DNA from: Peptoniphilus_A olsenii
GTDB taxonomy: Bacteria; Bacillota; Clostridia; Tissierellales; Peptoniphilaceae
NCBI RefSeq assembly: GCF_040545475.1
Contig: NZ_JBEPMA010000001.1
Location: forward strand, 1 to 64,000
DNA length: 64,000 nt
Reading direction: 5' to 3'
Shown here: in pieces, positions 43,007-52,695 of the stretch
How the letters are laid out: each line of letters starts with the position of its first letter
Numbering within the stretch: the stretch's first letter is position 1
Notes under the pieces: generated by a model
The model's database searches: none
Told to the model about the DNA's origin: nothing
What the model saw: only the letters and a program-made list of their open reading frames with translations
Position numbers and translations under genes: made by a program

Positions 43007-44353
43007 ATGGATAGAATTCATAAATTTTATTTGAATGATAAATATATAGTATTGGATATAGCTAGTGGCTCAGTCCACGTAGTAGATGAAATAGTATATG
43101 ATTTATTAGATGATTATTTAAATTTAAATAAGACTGAACTAATTGAAAAATACTCTGAAGTGTATGATAAAGAAAAAATAATGACTGCAATCGAAGAGAT
43201 AGAATACTTAGAAAAAGAAGAATTATTATTTTCTGAAGACGAGCATTTTAAACTTCCACACTATAATCCTCAAAATATTGTAAAAGCTATGTGTTTACAT
43301 GTTGCACATGATTGTAATCTTAGATGCAAATATTGTTTTGCGTCACAAGGTGACTTTAAAGGTGATAGATCATTGATGGATTTAGAAACAGGAAAGAAAG
43401 CACTAGATTTCTTATTGCAAAATTCAGGGAACCGTAGAAATCTTGAAGTTGACTTCTTTGGCGGGGAACCTTTGATGAATTTTGAACTTGTAAAGCAGCT
43501 TGTGTCATATGGTAGGGAAGAAGAAAAAAAATACGATAAACATTTTAGATTTACTATAACTACTAATGGAATGCTTTTAAATGACGAGATTGAAGATTTT
43601 ATTAATGACAATATGGATAATGTTGTTTTATCAATAGATGGTCGGAAAGAGATAAATGATGAGATGCGTCCAACTCGAAATAATAAAGGGTCTTATGACA
43701 TAATTGTTCCTAAATTTAAAGAATTAATTGAAAAAAGAGGAGATAAAGATTATTTTATAAGAGGTACTTTTACAAATGAAAACTTGGATTTTTCAGAAGA
43801 TTTAAAAGATTTTTATAATAATGGTTTCAAAAAAACATCAATAGAACCTGTTGTAACTGATGAGAGAGAACCTTATGCAATACGTGAAGAACACCTACAA
43901 AAGATACTAGATGAATATGAAAAAATGAGTAAAGATTATATAGAGATTAGAAAAAAAGATAAGGATTTTTCATTCTTTCATTTTATAATCGATTTATCTG
44001 GTGGACCTTGTATTGTAAAAAGAACAGTAGGTTGTGGAGCAGGTTCTGAATATATTGCAGTAACTCCTCAAGGAGAAATTTACCCTTGCCATCAATTCGT
44101 AGGTGAAAAAGACTTTTTACTTGGTAATGTAAATGATGGTATATTGAATACAAATTTAAGAGATAAATTTAAAAATTCTAATGTGTATTCCAATGAAGAT
44201 TGTCCAACATGCTGGGCTAGATATTATTGTTCAGGTGGATGCCATGCAAATGCATATTACAGCAATAAAGATTTGTCAAAGCCATATAAAATTGGCTGCG
44301 AAATGGAAAAGAAAAGAATTGAATGTGCTATTTCTGTTTTAGCGAATGAATAA
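43007..44353 (+). CDS. scfB: SCIFF radical SAM maturase
   Basis: The enzyme uses a radical-SAM cluster to form thioether bonds in the SCIFF peptide. The 449-residue protein has an N-terminal peptide-recognition region (IHKFYLNDKYIVLDIASGSVH), the CX3CX2C motif at C103-C107-C110 (CNLRCKYCFA), FFGGEPLMNF, and a C-terminal SPASM domain with many cysteines (GCGAGSEYIAVTPQGEIYPC, CPTCWARYYCSGGC) for two extra iron-sulfur clusters. GGTGA (42997-43001) favours the ATG at 43007 over an in-frame ATG at 42995. Substrate gene is immediately upstream. Confidence 0.93.
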   Translation: MDRIHKFYLNDKYIVLDIASGSVHVVDEIVYDLLDDYLNLNKTELIEKYSEVYDKEKIMTAIEEIEYLEKEELLFSEDEHFKLPHYNPQNIVKAMCLHVAHDCNLRCKYCFASQGDFKGDRSLMDLETGKKALDFLLQNSGNRRNLEVDFFGGEPLMNFELVKQLVSYGREEEKKYDKHFRFTITTNGMLLNDEIEDFINDNMDNVVLSIDGRKEINDEMRPTRNNKGSYDIIVPKFKELIEKRGDKDYFIRGTFTNENLDFSEDLKDFYNNGFKKTSIEPVVTDEREPYAIREEHLQKILDEYEKMSKDYIEIRKKDKDFSFFHFIIDLSGGPCIVKRTVGCGAGSEYIAVTPQGEIYPCHQFVGEKDFLLGNVNDGILNTNLRDKFKNSNVYSNEDCPTCWARYYCSGGCHANAYYSNKDLSKPYKIGCEMEKKRIECAISVLANE

Positions 44354-44636
44354 TTTGTATTGCAACTATTAAAAATATTTAATTTAAAAAGAAGAGTTTT
44401 AATGGTTTTAACTCATGGATTTGAATATTATTTTTAAAATGTTTAGAATGTGATTTTTTAATATCCTTTGTATTTTAATTCGTGATTCATATAGTATATA
44501 AAATTTCATTTTTTATTTAATAATTGAGCCTAAGGGCTCTTTTTTATTATAGTAGATTAAAATCTTATAGATAAATTTTACCAAAATATTTAAATTTGTT
44601 ATAATTAGAGTTAAGTATTTAAAAATGGTGATTGAT
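44354..44636. other. Intergenic region with terminator and recJ promoter
   Basis: GAGCC (44526-44530)-TAAG-GGCTC (44535-44539) followed by seven T is a terminator. TTTACC (44577-44582), 17 bases, TATAAT (44600-44605) is a promoter for the recJ operon. Positions 44354-44520 show no gene or structure that I can identify. Confidence 0.75.
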
Positions 44637-46409
44637 TTGGAAAAATGGTTTATTAAAAATAAAAAAGATCCTAAAATAGATTATTCTAAATTTGGGTTAA
44701 ATAAAATTTTATATAAAATTTTAATTAATAGAGATATTAAAACAGAAGAAGAATTTAAAAATTATCTTAATCCTAAATTAGATGATTTAAACTCACCAAT
44801 TTTATTAAAAGATTTAATTAAAGCTTCTAATTTAGTTTTAAAGGCCATAGATAATAATGAAAAAATTCGTATAATTGGTGATTATGATGTCGATGGTGTA
44901 ACATCTACTTATATTCTTTTCACAGGTTTAAAAAGAATTGGTGGTGATGTTTCATTTGATATTCCGCATAGAGTAATTGATGGATATGGTATTAATAAAA
45001 GATTAATTGATGAGTGTGTAAAAGATAATGTTGATTTAATAATTACATGCGATAACGGTATTGCAGCAACAAGTGCGGTTGATTATGCTAAAGATAATAA
45101 TATAACAGTAGTAATAACAGATCACCATGAAGTCCCTAAGATTTCAAATGAAGGGAAATTTGTTGATATTTTGCCTAATGCAGATGCAATAATAGATCCC
45201 AAAAGGGAAGATGATAACTATCCTTTTTCAAACATTTGTGGAGCAGTTGTTGCTTTTAAGTTAATAGAATATTTATTTTTAATGAAAGGTATAGACAAAG
45301 AGGAATTTTTCGAAAGATTTTTACCCTTTGCTGCAATAGCAACTGTATGTGATGTTATGCCTCTTAAAGATGAGAATAGAATAATAGTAAAATATGGATT
45401 AGGTTATTTAAGAGAAACTAAACATTTTGGATTAAATGCACTTATAGAAGCTGCAAGTATAGACAAAGATACAATTGATATTTATCATATTGGTTTTATT
45501 ATCGGACCTACATTAAATTCTAGTGGTAGACTTGAATCTGCGAAAGAAGCTATAGATTTATTATTAGAAATCGATTATTCTCAAGCTCTTGAAAAAGCTC
45601 AAAAACTTAGAAATTATAACTCAGAGAGGCAAGATTTAACTAACGAAGCACTTGAAATTATAGATAGTATAATAAAAAGAGAAGATTTAATTGATAAATA
45701 TAATATTTTAATAGTATACGCTCCTAATCTTAATGAATCAATTCTTGGTATAGTAGCGGGAAAAATCAAAGAAAAATATAATAGACCTACTATCGTGTTA
45801 TCAGACTCTAATAATTTACTAAAAGGATCAGGGAGAAGTATAGAAGAATATGATATGTTTACTGAAATAAGTAAATCTAAAACTCATTTAGAATCTTTCG
45901 GTGGACATAAAATGGCTTGTGGTTTGTCGCTTTCTGAAAATAACCTTATGGCTTTTATTGACGATGTTAATAAAAATGAAAATTTGACTTCTGAAGATTT
46001 AGTCAAAAAGATTTATATTGATGCACCTTTACCTTTAAAATTTATAAATTTAAATTTTGCACAGGACTTAGAAAAACTTGCACCTTTTGGACAAGATAAT
46101 CCCAAACCACAATTTGGAGCTAAAAATTTAAAGATAGATAATTTAAGAATTTTTGGCAAAAATAAAAATGTAATTAAAATGAGCTTAATAGACAATAATT
46201 CTAGAGCAGAGGCTTTATTATTTGAAGATTCAAAAGTATTTTTAAATAAACTTGCTCGTGTCTATGGAAGAGATCAGGTATTGGATTTATTAAATGGGAT
46301 AGAAAGTAATATCTATTTAGATATTGTATTTAATATTGGAATAAATGAGTTCAGGGGAAATGTATCAACTGAAATGAGAGTAAAAAGTTACAGAGTTATA
46401 GGTGAATAG
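44637..46409 (+). CDS. recJ: Single-stranded-DNA-specific exonuclease RecJ
   Basis: RecJ degrades single-stranded DNA 5' to 3' in recombination and repair. The 590-residue protein has the DHH-family motifs: IRIIGDYDVDGVTSTYILF near 80, DLIITCDNG, ITDHHEVP near 162, and the DHHA1 part with SFGGHKMACGLSL; GPTLNSSGRLESA is also typical. TTG at 44637 after GGTGA is preferred; the in-frame ATG at 44625 overlaps that ribosome-binding sequence. It overlaps the following gene's leader and shares its transcript. Confidence 0.94.
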   Translation: MEKWFIKNKKDPKIDYSKFGLNKILYKILINRDIKTEEEFKNYLNPKLDDLNSPILLKDLIKASNLVLKAIDNNEKIRIIGDYDVDGVTSTYILFTGLKRIGGDVSFDIPHRVIDGYGINKRLIDECVKDNVDLIITCDNGIAATSAVDYAKDNNITVVITDHHEVPKISNEGKFVDILPNADAIIDPKREDDNYPFSNICGAVVAFKLIEYLFLMKGIDKEEFFERFLPFAAIATVCDVMPLKDENRIIVKYGLGYLRETKHFGLNALIEAASIDKDTIDIYHIGFIIGPTLNSSGRLESAKEAIDLLLEIDYSQALEKAQKLRNYNSERQDLTNEALEIIDSIIKREDLIDKYNILIVYAPNLNESILGIVAGKIKEKYNRPTIVLSDSNNLLKGSGRSIEEYDMFTEISKSKTHLESFGGHKMACGLSLSENNLMAFIDDVNKNENLTSEDLVKKIYIDAPLPLKFINLNFAQDLEKLAPFGQDNPKPQFGAKNLKIDNLRIFGKNKNVIKMSLIDNNSRAEALLFEDSKVFLNKLARVYGRDQVLDLLNGIESNIYLDIVFNIGINEFRGNVSTEMRVKSYRVIGE

Positions 46410-46410
46410 T

Positions 46411-48555
46411 ATGTTGTTAGATAAATTAATAGAAAAAATAAAATCCTACAATGAAAATGCTGATTTTGAGCTTATAAAAAAAGCATATACATTAGCTGAA
46501 GATAAACATAAAGGTCAGAAACGAAATTCTGGGGAAGATTATATAATTCACCCTTTACATGTGGCACTTATTCTTGCTGACATGAATATGGATACCTCTA
46601 CAATAATTGCAGGTATTTTGCACGATGTTATCGAAGATACTGATGTAACTTATGATTATGTAAAAGAAGAATTTGGAGAAGAGATAGCAGATTTAGTAGA
46701 TGGAGTAACCAAATTAAAAAAATTAAATTATAAAAATAAAGAAGAAAAGCAGGCTGAAAATATACGTAAAATGGTACTTGCCATGGCCAAAGATATTCGT
46801 GTAATTATTGTTAAACTTGCCGATAGATTACACAATATGAGGACATTGGAGTATATGACTGAAAAGAAAAAAATAGAAAAAGCTACTGAAACTGTTGAGA
46901 TTTATGCTCCAATTGCTGATAGGCTTGGTATGAGTAAAATCAAATGGGAATTAGAAGATTTGTCTCTGCGTTATTTAGACAAAGAGGGATACTATAAGCT
47001 TGTTGATATGGTAAGTAAAAGAAGAAACGAGAGAGAAAATCTTATTAACAATCTTATAGATACACTATACAAGCAATTAAATGAAGTGGGTATAGAATGT
47101 GAAATAAGCGGACGACCTAAAAACTTTTATTCTATTTATAAAAAAATGAAGAAAAAAGGAAAAGTATTCGACGAAATTTATGATTTATCTGCTATTAGAA
47201 TTTTAACTAATTCTGTTAAAGATTGTTATGGTGCTCTTGGTGTTGTGCATACATTGTTTAAACCTATCCCTGGCAGATTCAAAGACTATATATCTATGCC
47301 AAAACCTAATAAGTATCAATCTCTTCATACAACAGTTATTGACAATAATGGGGAAACATTTGAAGTTCAAATTAGAACTTATGAAATGCATCAAACTGCT
47401 GAATATGGTATTGCGGCACATTGGAAATATAAAGCGGGAGTTAATAAGACAACCTCATTTGACGAAAATTTAACTTGGCTAAGGCAATTGCTCGAATGGC
47501 AAAAAGATGTCAATGATCCTAATGATTTTATGGATACTTTGAAAATTGATTTCTTCGCGGATGAAGTTTTTGTATTCACACCAAGTGGAGATGTGCTAAA
47601 TTTACCAGAAGGTTCAACACCAATAGACTTTGCATATAGAATTCATACTCAAGTTGGTAATACTTGTGTTGGTGCAAAAATAAATGGAAGGATTGTTCCA
47701 TTAACTTATAAATTAAAAAGTGGAAATATAGTAGAAGTAATAACTAATCCAAATTCAGGCCCTTCACTTGATTGGCTTAAAATAGTTAAAAGTCCTCAGG
47801 CTAGAAAGAAAATCTCACAATATTTCAAAGTTCGAGATAGAGACAAACATATTGAAAGAGGAAGAGATATAATTGAAAAAGAAGCCAAAAAACAAGGTTA
47901 TCAGGTTTACACGATAGTAAAAGATGAATGGCTTGAAGAAGTAAGATCAAAGATGAATTTTAGTTCTATTGATGATTTATACGCCGCACTTGGTTTCGGT
48001 ACAATAACTATCAATCAAATTTTTGCTAAATTAACAGATATTTACAATAGACATAATAAAAAAGATGACCAGGTAAAAACTACCGATAACTTTGCAAGAA
48101 GAAGACAAAGTAACCAAGGAATTGAAGTAAAGGGCGTAGATGGAGTAAATGTTAGAATTGCAAAATGTTGTACCCCAGTTCCTGGTGATGATATTATAGG
48201 TTATATAACTATTGGACGAGGTATTTCTATTCATCGCAAGGATTGTCAGAATATTATTAACAATACTGACCCTTCAAGACTTGTAGAAGTAAAATGGCAG
48301 AAAACAGAATCTGCAAGTTACAATGCTTCATTAGAGATAAGAGCTTTAGATAAGTCTAATGTTATAGGTGATGTTGCAACTAGAGTTTCAGATTCAAAAT
48401 TAAATATAACTTATCTAAATGCAAAAACAGTCAAAAGCGGAGATGCAATTATTAATATAACAGTAGAGATAACTGATACTAGCGAACTCGAAAGATTGAT
48501 AGAAAAATTAAAACGTTTGGAAAATGTTATAGATGTTTATCGTATAAAGGCGTGA
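46411..48555 (+). CDS. rel: Bifunctional (p)ppGpp synthetase/hydrolase
   Basis: This enzyme makes and destroys the alarmone (p)ppGpp in the stringent response. The 714-residue protein carries an intact HD hydrolase (HPLHVALILADM, GILHDVIEDTD, LADRLHNMRTLEYM), the synthetase domain (GRPKNFYSIYKKM, YDLSAIRI, YQSLHTTVI, EVQIRTYEMHQTAEYGIAAHW), a TGS domain (about 390-450), a cysteine-containing conserved helix region (CCTPVPGDDIIGYIT) and a C-terminal ACT domain. An intact HD site argues for a bifunctional enzyme. AGGTGA supports the ATG at 46411. Confidence 0.95.
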   Translation: MLLDKLIEKIKSYNENADFELIKKAYTLAEDKHKGQKRNSGEDYIIHPLHVALILADMNMDTSTIIAGILHDVIEDTDVTYDYVKEEFGEEIADLVDGVTKLKKLNYKNKEEKQAENIRKMVLAMAKDIRVIIVKLADRLHNMRTLEYMTEKKKIEKATETVEIYAPIADRLGMSKIKWELEDLSLRYLDKEGYYKLVDMVSKRRNERENLINNLIDTLYKQLNEVGIECEISGRPKNFYSIYKKMKKKGKVFDEIYDLSAIRILTNSVKDCYGALGVVHTLFKPIPGRFKDYISMPKPNKYQSLHTTVIDNNGETFEVQIRTYEMHQTAEYGIAAHWKYKAGVNKTTSFDENLTWLRQLLEWQKDVNDPNDFMDTLKIDFFADEVFVFTPSGDVLNLPEGSTPIDFAYRIHTQVGNTCVGAKINGRIVPLTYKLKSGNIVEVITNPNSGPSLDWLKIVKSPQARKKISQYFKVRDRDKHIERGRDIIEKEAKKQGYQVYTIVKDEWLEEVRSKMNFSSIDDLYAALGFGTITINQIFAKLTDIYNRHNKKDDQVKTTDNFARRRQSNQGIEVKGVDGVNVRIAKCCTPVPGDDIIGYITIGRGISIHRKDCQNIINNTDPSRLVEVKWQKTESASYNASLEIRALDKSNVIGDVATRVSDSKLNITYLNAKTVKSGDAIINITVEITDTSELERLIEKLKRLENVIDVYRIKA

Positions 48556-48559
48556 TTAA

Positions 48560-49009
48560 ATGAGAGCAGTAGTTCAGAGAGTAAAAAAATCAAAAGTAAC
48601 AGTAGAAAAAAAGGTAGTTGGTGAAATTTCAAAAGGTCTTATGGTACTTTTGGGTATAGAAGCACATGACAGTGAAGAAGACTTAAATTATATTATAAAA
48701 AAAGTTACGAAGTTGCGAGTTTTTGATGATGAAGAAGGTATTATGAATAAGTCTCTTATAGACTGTGGATACGAACTCCTTGTTGTAAGTCAGTTTACAC
48801 TTTATGGAGATGTTAGAAAAGGAAATAGACCTAGTTATACAAGAGCAGCTAAATTTGAAGACGGAATAGATCTTTATGAAAAATTCATTAAGAAAGTACA
48901 AAATTTAGGTATAAAAGTTAGCCATGGTGAATATGGAGCTGATATGGATGTAGACATACTAAATGATGGACCAGTAACTATACTTTTAGACTCAAATAAG
49001 GAATTTTAG
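48560..49009 (+). CDS. dtd: D-aminoacyl-tRNA deacylase
   Basis: Dtd removes D-amino acids mis-charged onto tRNA. The 149-residue protein begins MRAVVQRVKKSKVTVE, contains the SQFTLYGDVRKGNRPSYTRAA block and the Gly-cisPro motif in NDGPVTILLDS that forms the chirality filter. It follows rel by four bases, a common Firmicutes order. Confidence 0.96.
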   Translation: MRAVVQRVKKSKVTVEKKVVGEISKGLMVLLGIEAHDSEEDLNYIIKKVTKLRVFDDEEGIMNKSLIDCGYELLVVSQFTLYGDVRKGNRPSYTRAAKFEDGIDLYEKFIKKVQNLGIKVSHGEYGADMDVDILNDGPVTILLDSNKEF

Positions 49010-49016
49010 GTGAATT

Positions 49017-49643
49017 ATGAAAGAGAAGATTATAAAACTAGTTGTCGGATTACTACAAGAAAATTGTTTTATATTATATGACAATAAAAAAAATGCTTTT
49101 ATAGTAGATCCAGGCGGTTCTAGTGATATGATAATTGATACAATTGAAGATAATAATTTAAATATAAAGTTTATTTTATTAACTCACGGTCACGCAGACC
49201 ATGTCGGAGCAGTAGCTAAGCTTAAAAAGAAATATAATGTAGAAGTATATATGTCAAAAAAAGATAAAGACTTTTTAGAATCGCCAGAAACAATGAGATC
49301 GTCATCTTTTGGGCTTGAGGTAGAACCTGCAAAAGTAGATTTATTTGTTAATGAAAATTCTGAAATTTATTTTGGTGATACTTCAATAAAAGTTATTGAA
49401 ACACCAGGACATACACTAGGATCTGTTTGTTATTTATATAATAATATATTATTTTCCGGAGATACATTGTTTAACGGTTCAATTGGTAGGACAGATTTTC
49501 CAGAATCAGATCATCAAAAAATGTTAAAATCACTTAAGAAATTAACTCAATTAGATGATGAAATATTTGTTTTGTCTGGACATGGGCCAGAAACTCAAAT
49601 TAAAAATGAAAAATTAAATAATCCATTTTTAAAAACATTATGA
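49017..49643 (+). CDS. Metallo-beta-lactamase fold hydrolase (glyoxalase II-like)
   Basis: The 208-residue protein has the binuclear metal motif LTHGHADHVGAV near 55-65, a later histidine in ETPGHTLGSVCYL, an aspartate in FSGDTLFNGSIGRTDFP and a histidine in LSGHGPET. This is the YqgX/YcbL-type glyoxalase II-like subgroup, often found beside dtd; the true substrate is not established. Translation may be coupled to hemZ, whose start overlaps by four bases. Confidence 0.88.
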   Translation: MKEKIIKLVVGLLQENCFILYDNKKNAFIVDPGGSSDMIIDTIEDNNLNIKFILLTHGHADHVGAVAKLKKKYNVEVYMSKKDKDFLESPETMRSSSFGLEVEPAKVDLFVNENSEIYFGDTSIKVIETPGHTLGSVCYLYNNILFSGDTLFNGSIGRTDFPESDHQKMLKSLKKLTQLDDEIFVLSGHGPETQIKNEKLNNPFLKTL

Positions 49644-50977
49644 TTACAGTTAATGCAGAAAAGGAGTTTTTAAGAAAATCATTATTTGAGTTTTTGAGGA
49701 TGAAATTTCCAGATTATATAAGTAACGGAATTTTGAAGCTTGATGTCATAAATGATAATTTAGATAATTGGTACATTTTTTTAAAACTAGATGATAATGA
49801 ATTTATAGATTCTTTTGTTTATAAAAATAATCGAAATATCCATTTTGAAATAAAGAGGAGAATTTTTGACAAGTTTTCTACAAATTGTGAATTTGATAAA
49901 AGTTATGGGATTCTTACAGGTGTAAGGCCCTCTAAACTTTCTGCTAAAATCTTTTCTAAAAATTCTTTGGAAAAATCTATTGAATTTTTGGATAAGGAGT
50001 ATAGAATTCCTGTACGCGATTCAAAATTCTTATATGAAATATTTATAAATCAACATAGATGTAAAGATACATTTTCAAAAGAGAATTACAATATTTATGT
50101 AAATATTCCATTTTGCCCATCTAGATGTTCTTATTGTTCTTTTGATACTGCAATTTATAACAAACAAAAAGCAACTAAATATGTCAATTCATTATTAGAT
50201 GAAATATCTATGTATGAGAATAATTTTAGTGGAGTGCCTCATTCAATTTATATAGGTGGAGGGACCCCTTCTATTCTAGAGGTAAGTGACTTAGAAAAAA
50301 TTTTAAAATTATTACAAAATAAGTTTGGTATTCCTAAAGAATTCACTGTTGAATGCGGTAGAATTGACACCTTGTCAATTTCACTTCTTGAAATGTTAAA
50401 ATCTTATAGCGTGAATAGAATTTCATTAAATCCACAAAGTTTTAATGAAAAAGTTGTGAATGATTTAAATAGAAATTCAAATATAGATATACAAAAATGG
50501 TTTGATATAGCAAAAAAAATTGGCTTTGATATAATTAATATGGATTTAATTTTAGGTCTTCCTGGTGAAGAAATATATAGTATATTAGAATCTGTAAAAA
50601 AAGCTATAGAAATAGCTCCTGATAATATTACAATTCATACATTAGCTTTAAAAAATGGTTCTAAATTGTATGAAAATGGTTATATCAATAAATATGATTA
50701 CAAAAATTTATTAGATAAAACAAAATTAATGATGAAGGGTTCTGGTTATCAACCTTATTATATGTATCGTCAGAAAAAAAGTGTTATGAATTCTGAGAAT
50801 ATAGGATATTCCCTTCCTAATAAAAATTCAATTTATAATATTGTAATGATGGATGAAGTAGAAAATATATTAGGTTTTGGAGCTGGGGCAAGTACTAAAA
50901 TTTTAGATAAAAATGATAAATTCCTAAGAAATGTTAATACTAAAAATTTAACAGAATATATAAATATGAGGGGATAA
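49640..50977 (+). CDS. hemZ: HemZ-type coproporphyrinogen III oxidase-like radical SAM protein
   Basis: The 445-residue protein has the HemN-family motif IYVNIPFCPSRCSYCSFD with cluster cysteines C159, C163, C166, then SIYIGGGTPSIL, RISLNPQSFNEKV and DLILGLPGE. A domain before the radical-SAM barrel (1-150, including ILTGVRPSKLS) marks the HemZ subgroup. The name suggests oxygen-independent haem synthesis, but no other haem genes are in the window and many HemZ proteins have untested function. Gene order rel-dtd-MBL-hemZ is common in clostridia. Confidence 0.87.
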   Translation: MITVNAEKEFLRKSLFEFLRMKFPDYISNGILKLDVINDNLDNWYIFLKLDDNEFIDSFVYKNNRNIHFEIKRRIFDKFSTNCEFDKSYGILTGVRPSKLSAKIFSKNSLEKSIEFLDKEYRIPVRDSKFLYEIFINQHRCKDTFSKENYNIYVNIPFCPSRCSYCSFDTAIYNKQKATKYVNSLLDEISMYENNFSGVPHSIYIGGGTPSILEVSDLEKILKLLQNKFGIPKEFTVECGRIDTLSISLLEMLKSYSVNRISLNPQSFNEKVVNDLNRNSNIDIQKWFDIAKKIGFDIINMDLILGLPGEEIYSILESVKKAIEIAPDNITIHTLALKNGSKLYENGYINKYDYKNLLDKTKLMMKGSGYQPYYMYRQKKSVMNSENIGYSLPNKNSIYNIVMMDEVENILGFGAGASTKILDKNDKFLRNVNTKNLTEYINMRG

Positions 50978-50980
50978 AAT

Positions 50981-52522
50981 TTGAAATTAGCAGAAATGAT
51001 TAAAAATGTAGCCATTGAAGATACAAATTTTGATTTGGATTTGCATTTAGATGATGATTATGAAACAGTAACTCACCATACAGATGATGTAATTGATAAT
51101 TCAATTTTTGTTGCAATAAAGGGTTATGTAACTGATGGTCATAAATTTATAGAAAAGGCAAAAAACAAAGGTGCAAAACTATCCGTTGTTGAAGAATTTC
51201 AAGATATTGATATACCACAAATTAAAGTTTTAAATACGAGAATAGCTTTAGCTGATATATCTAATAATTATTATGATAAACCATCTAAAAAATTGAATAT
51301 GATAGGTATAACTGCCACTAACGGAAAAACGACAACAGCCTTTATGGTACAAAAAGTTTTAGAAGAGGATAATAGAACTACTGGGATAATTGGAACAGTT
51401 TTTACAAAATATAGTGACGTAATGGTTCCATCTATTTTAACAACTCCAGAATCTGTAGTCCTTCAGAAATATTTAAATGAAATGTACGATAAAGGCATTA
51501 CGGATGTGGTTATGGAAGTGTCTTCATCAGCACAAGAACTTTATAGAAATAAAAATATTGATTTTGATTTTGTCACTTTTAATAACTTAGGTAGAGAACA
51601 TATTGATCAACATGGAAGTTTCGAGAATTATTTTAGGTATAAGTCAAGATTAATTAGAAATGCAAGAGAAGATGCAATTGCTGTTTTAAACTTTGATAAT
51701 AAAATGATAGCTGATTTATCAAATAAAACGCAAGCACATGTATTAAGCTATTCGCTTAAAAATTTAAATAGAGATTTTGGTATTAGCGATTTAGATCTTA
51801 CAACTGGTAAAGGAAATTTTATTTTTCATATTAACCATGACATAGAAATCAAAGACGTAATCATTAAAAAAAATTCTTTTAATATTGAATTAGGAACAGT
51901 TGGATATTCTTCTGTAATGAATTCAATAGTAGCGATTATAATTGGGCTATGCTTAGAAATTCCAGTTGGTACAATACAAAGAGCCTTGAAAAATTTTGCA
52001 GGTGTAGAGAGAAGATTCGAATTAATTTATGATGAAAAGTTTAAAATTTTAGATGACCATTTTGCAAATGAAAAAAATATTGATGCTACAATGAAAACTC
52101 TAAAGGAAATGAAATATAACAATTTAAACATTTTATATGCAATTAGAGGAAATCGTGGAGTTGAAGTTAATAAAGAAATTACAGAAAAATTAGTCTATTG
52201 GATAGACAAATTAAAACCAGAAAAATTCTGTGCTACTTTATCAAAAGATGTTGTCACTTGGAAAGATGAGGTATCAGAGGCAGAATTAAATATTTTCAAA
52301 AAAATCTTAAAAGAAAATGGTATAGAATGTAAAATCTTTGATACATTGGAAGAAGCTGTTAATGATTCTATAAATTTTTTAAAAAAAGATGATATTCTAT
52401 TATTAGCTGGTTGTCAAGGAATGGATAAAGGTGCACAATATGTAAAAGATAGATTGCTAAACGATAATCTGGTGACAGATGTTTGTGAGTTTTCTAAAAG
52501 AATAGATGGAAGAATTTGTTAA
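50981..52522 (+). CDS. Atypical MurE-like Mur ligase
   Basis: The 513-residue protein is a Mur-ligase family enzyme, closest in layout to MurE. The N-terminal domain and the ATP loop (GITATNGKTTTAFM near 109) are normal, and MEVSSSAQEL and FNNLGREHIDQHGSFENYF occupy the positions of the usual VSSHAL and TNLxxDHLD motifs. Where MurE has DYAHTPD this protein has DDHFANEKNIDATM, and no DNPR or AGKGHE motif is present; LLAGCQGMDKGAQ replaces the latter. It may add a different residue or act on another substrate. TTG start behind GAGGGG. Confidence 0.75.
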   Translation: MKLAEMIKNVAIEDTNFDLDLHLDDDYETVTHHTDDVIDNSIFVAIKGYVTDGHKFIEKAKNKGAKLSVVEEFQDIDIPQIKVLNTRIALADISNNYYDKPSKKLNMIGITATNGKTTTAFMVQKVLEEDNRTTGIIGTVFTKYSDVMVPSILTTPESVVLQKYLNEMYDKGITDVVMEVSSSAQELYRNKNIDFDFVTFNNLGREHIDQHGSFENYFRYKSRLIRNAREDAIAVLNFDNKMIADLSNKTQAHVLSYSLKNLNRDFGISDLDLTTGKGNFIFHINHDIEIKDVIIKKNSFNIELGTVGYSSVMNSIVAIIIGLCLEIPVGTIQRALKNFAGVERRFELIYDEKFKILDDHFANEKNIDATMKTLKEMKYNNLNILYAIRGNRGVEVNKEITEKLVYWIDKLKPEKFCATLSKDVVTWKDEVSEAELNIFKKILKENGIECKIFDTLEEAVNDSINFLKKDDILLLAGCQGMDKGAQYVKDRLLNDNLVTDVCEFSKRIDGRIC

Positions 52523-52524
52523 TA

Positions 52525-52676
52525 TTGATATTTACACCTATTTGATTTATAATATTATATATTTTGATAAGTAAAATCCTTTATTTAAGGAGTTTTAAAC
52601 TATAATATTAATAGTATTTTCTATACATCGCCACAGGTGTTCATAAGAAAGCTCCAATCCATGTGGATTGGAGCTT
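52525..52676 (+). promoter_or_regulatory. aspS promoter and structured leader
   Basis: TTGATA (52525-52530) and TATAAT (52548-52553), 17 bases apart, form a promoter directly after the Mur ligase stop. Two structures lie in the leader: AAAATCCTT (52573-52581) with AAGGAGTTTT (52587-52596), a possible weak terminator, and a perfect 12-bp hairpin, AAGCTCCAATCC (52649-52660) with GGATTGGAGCTT (52665-52676), loop ATGT. No T-box sequence (GGGTGGNACCGCG) is present. Confidence 0.6.
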
Positions 52677-52695
52677 AAATTTTGAGGAGGAAATT

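Noticed and set aside
51307..52522. Naming the Mur ligase murE
   Set aside because: The motifs that define MurE (DYAHTPD, DNPR-type, AGKGHE) are missing, so a firm name would be misleading.
52554..52695. T-box leader for aspS
   Set aside because: There is no AGGGTGGNACCGCG sequence or room for a full T-box fold; only simple hairpins are visible.
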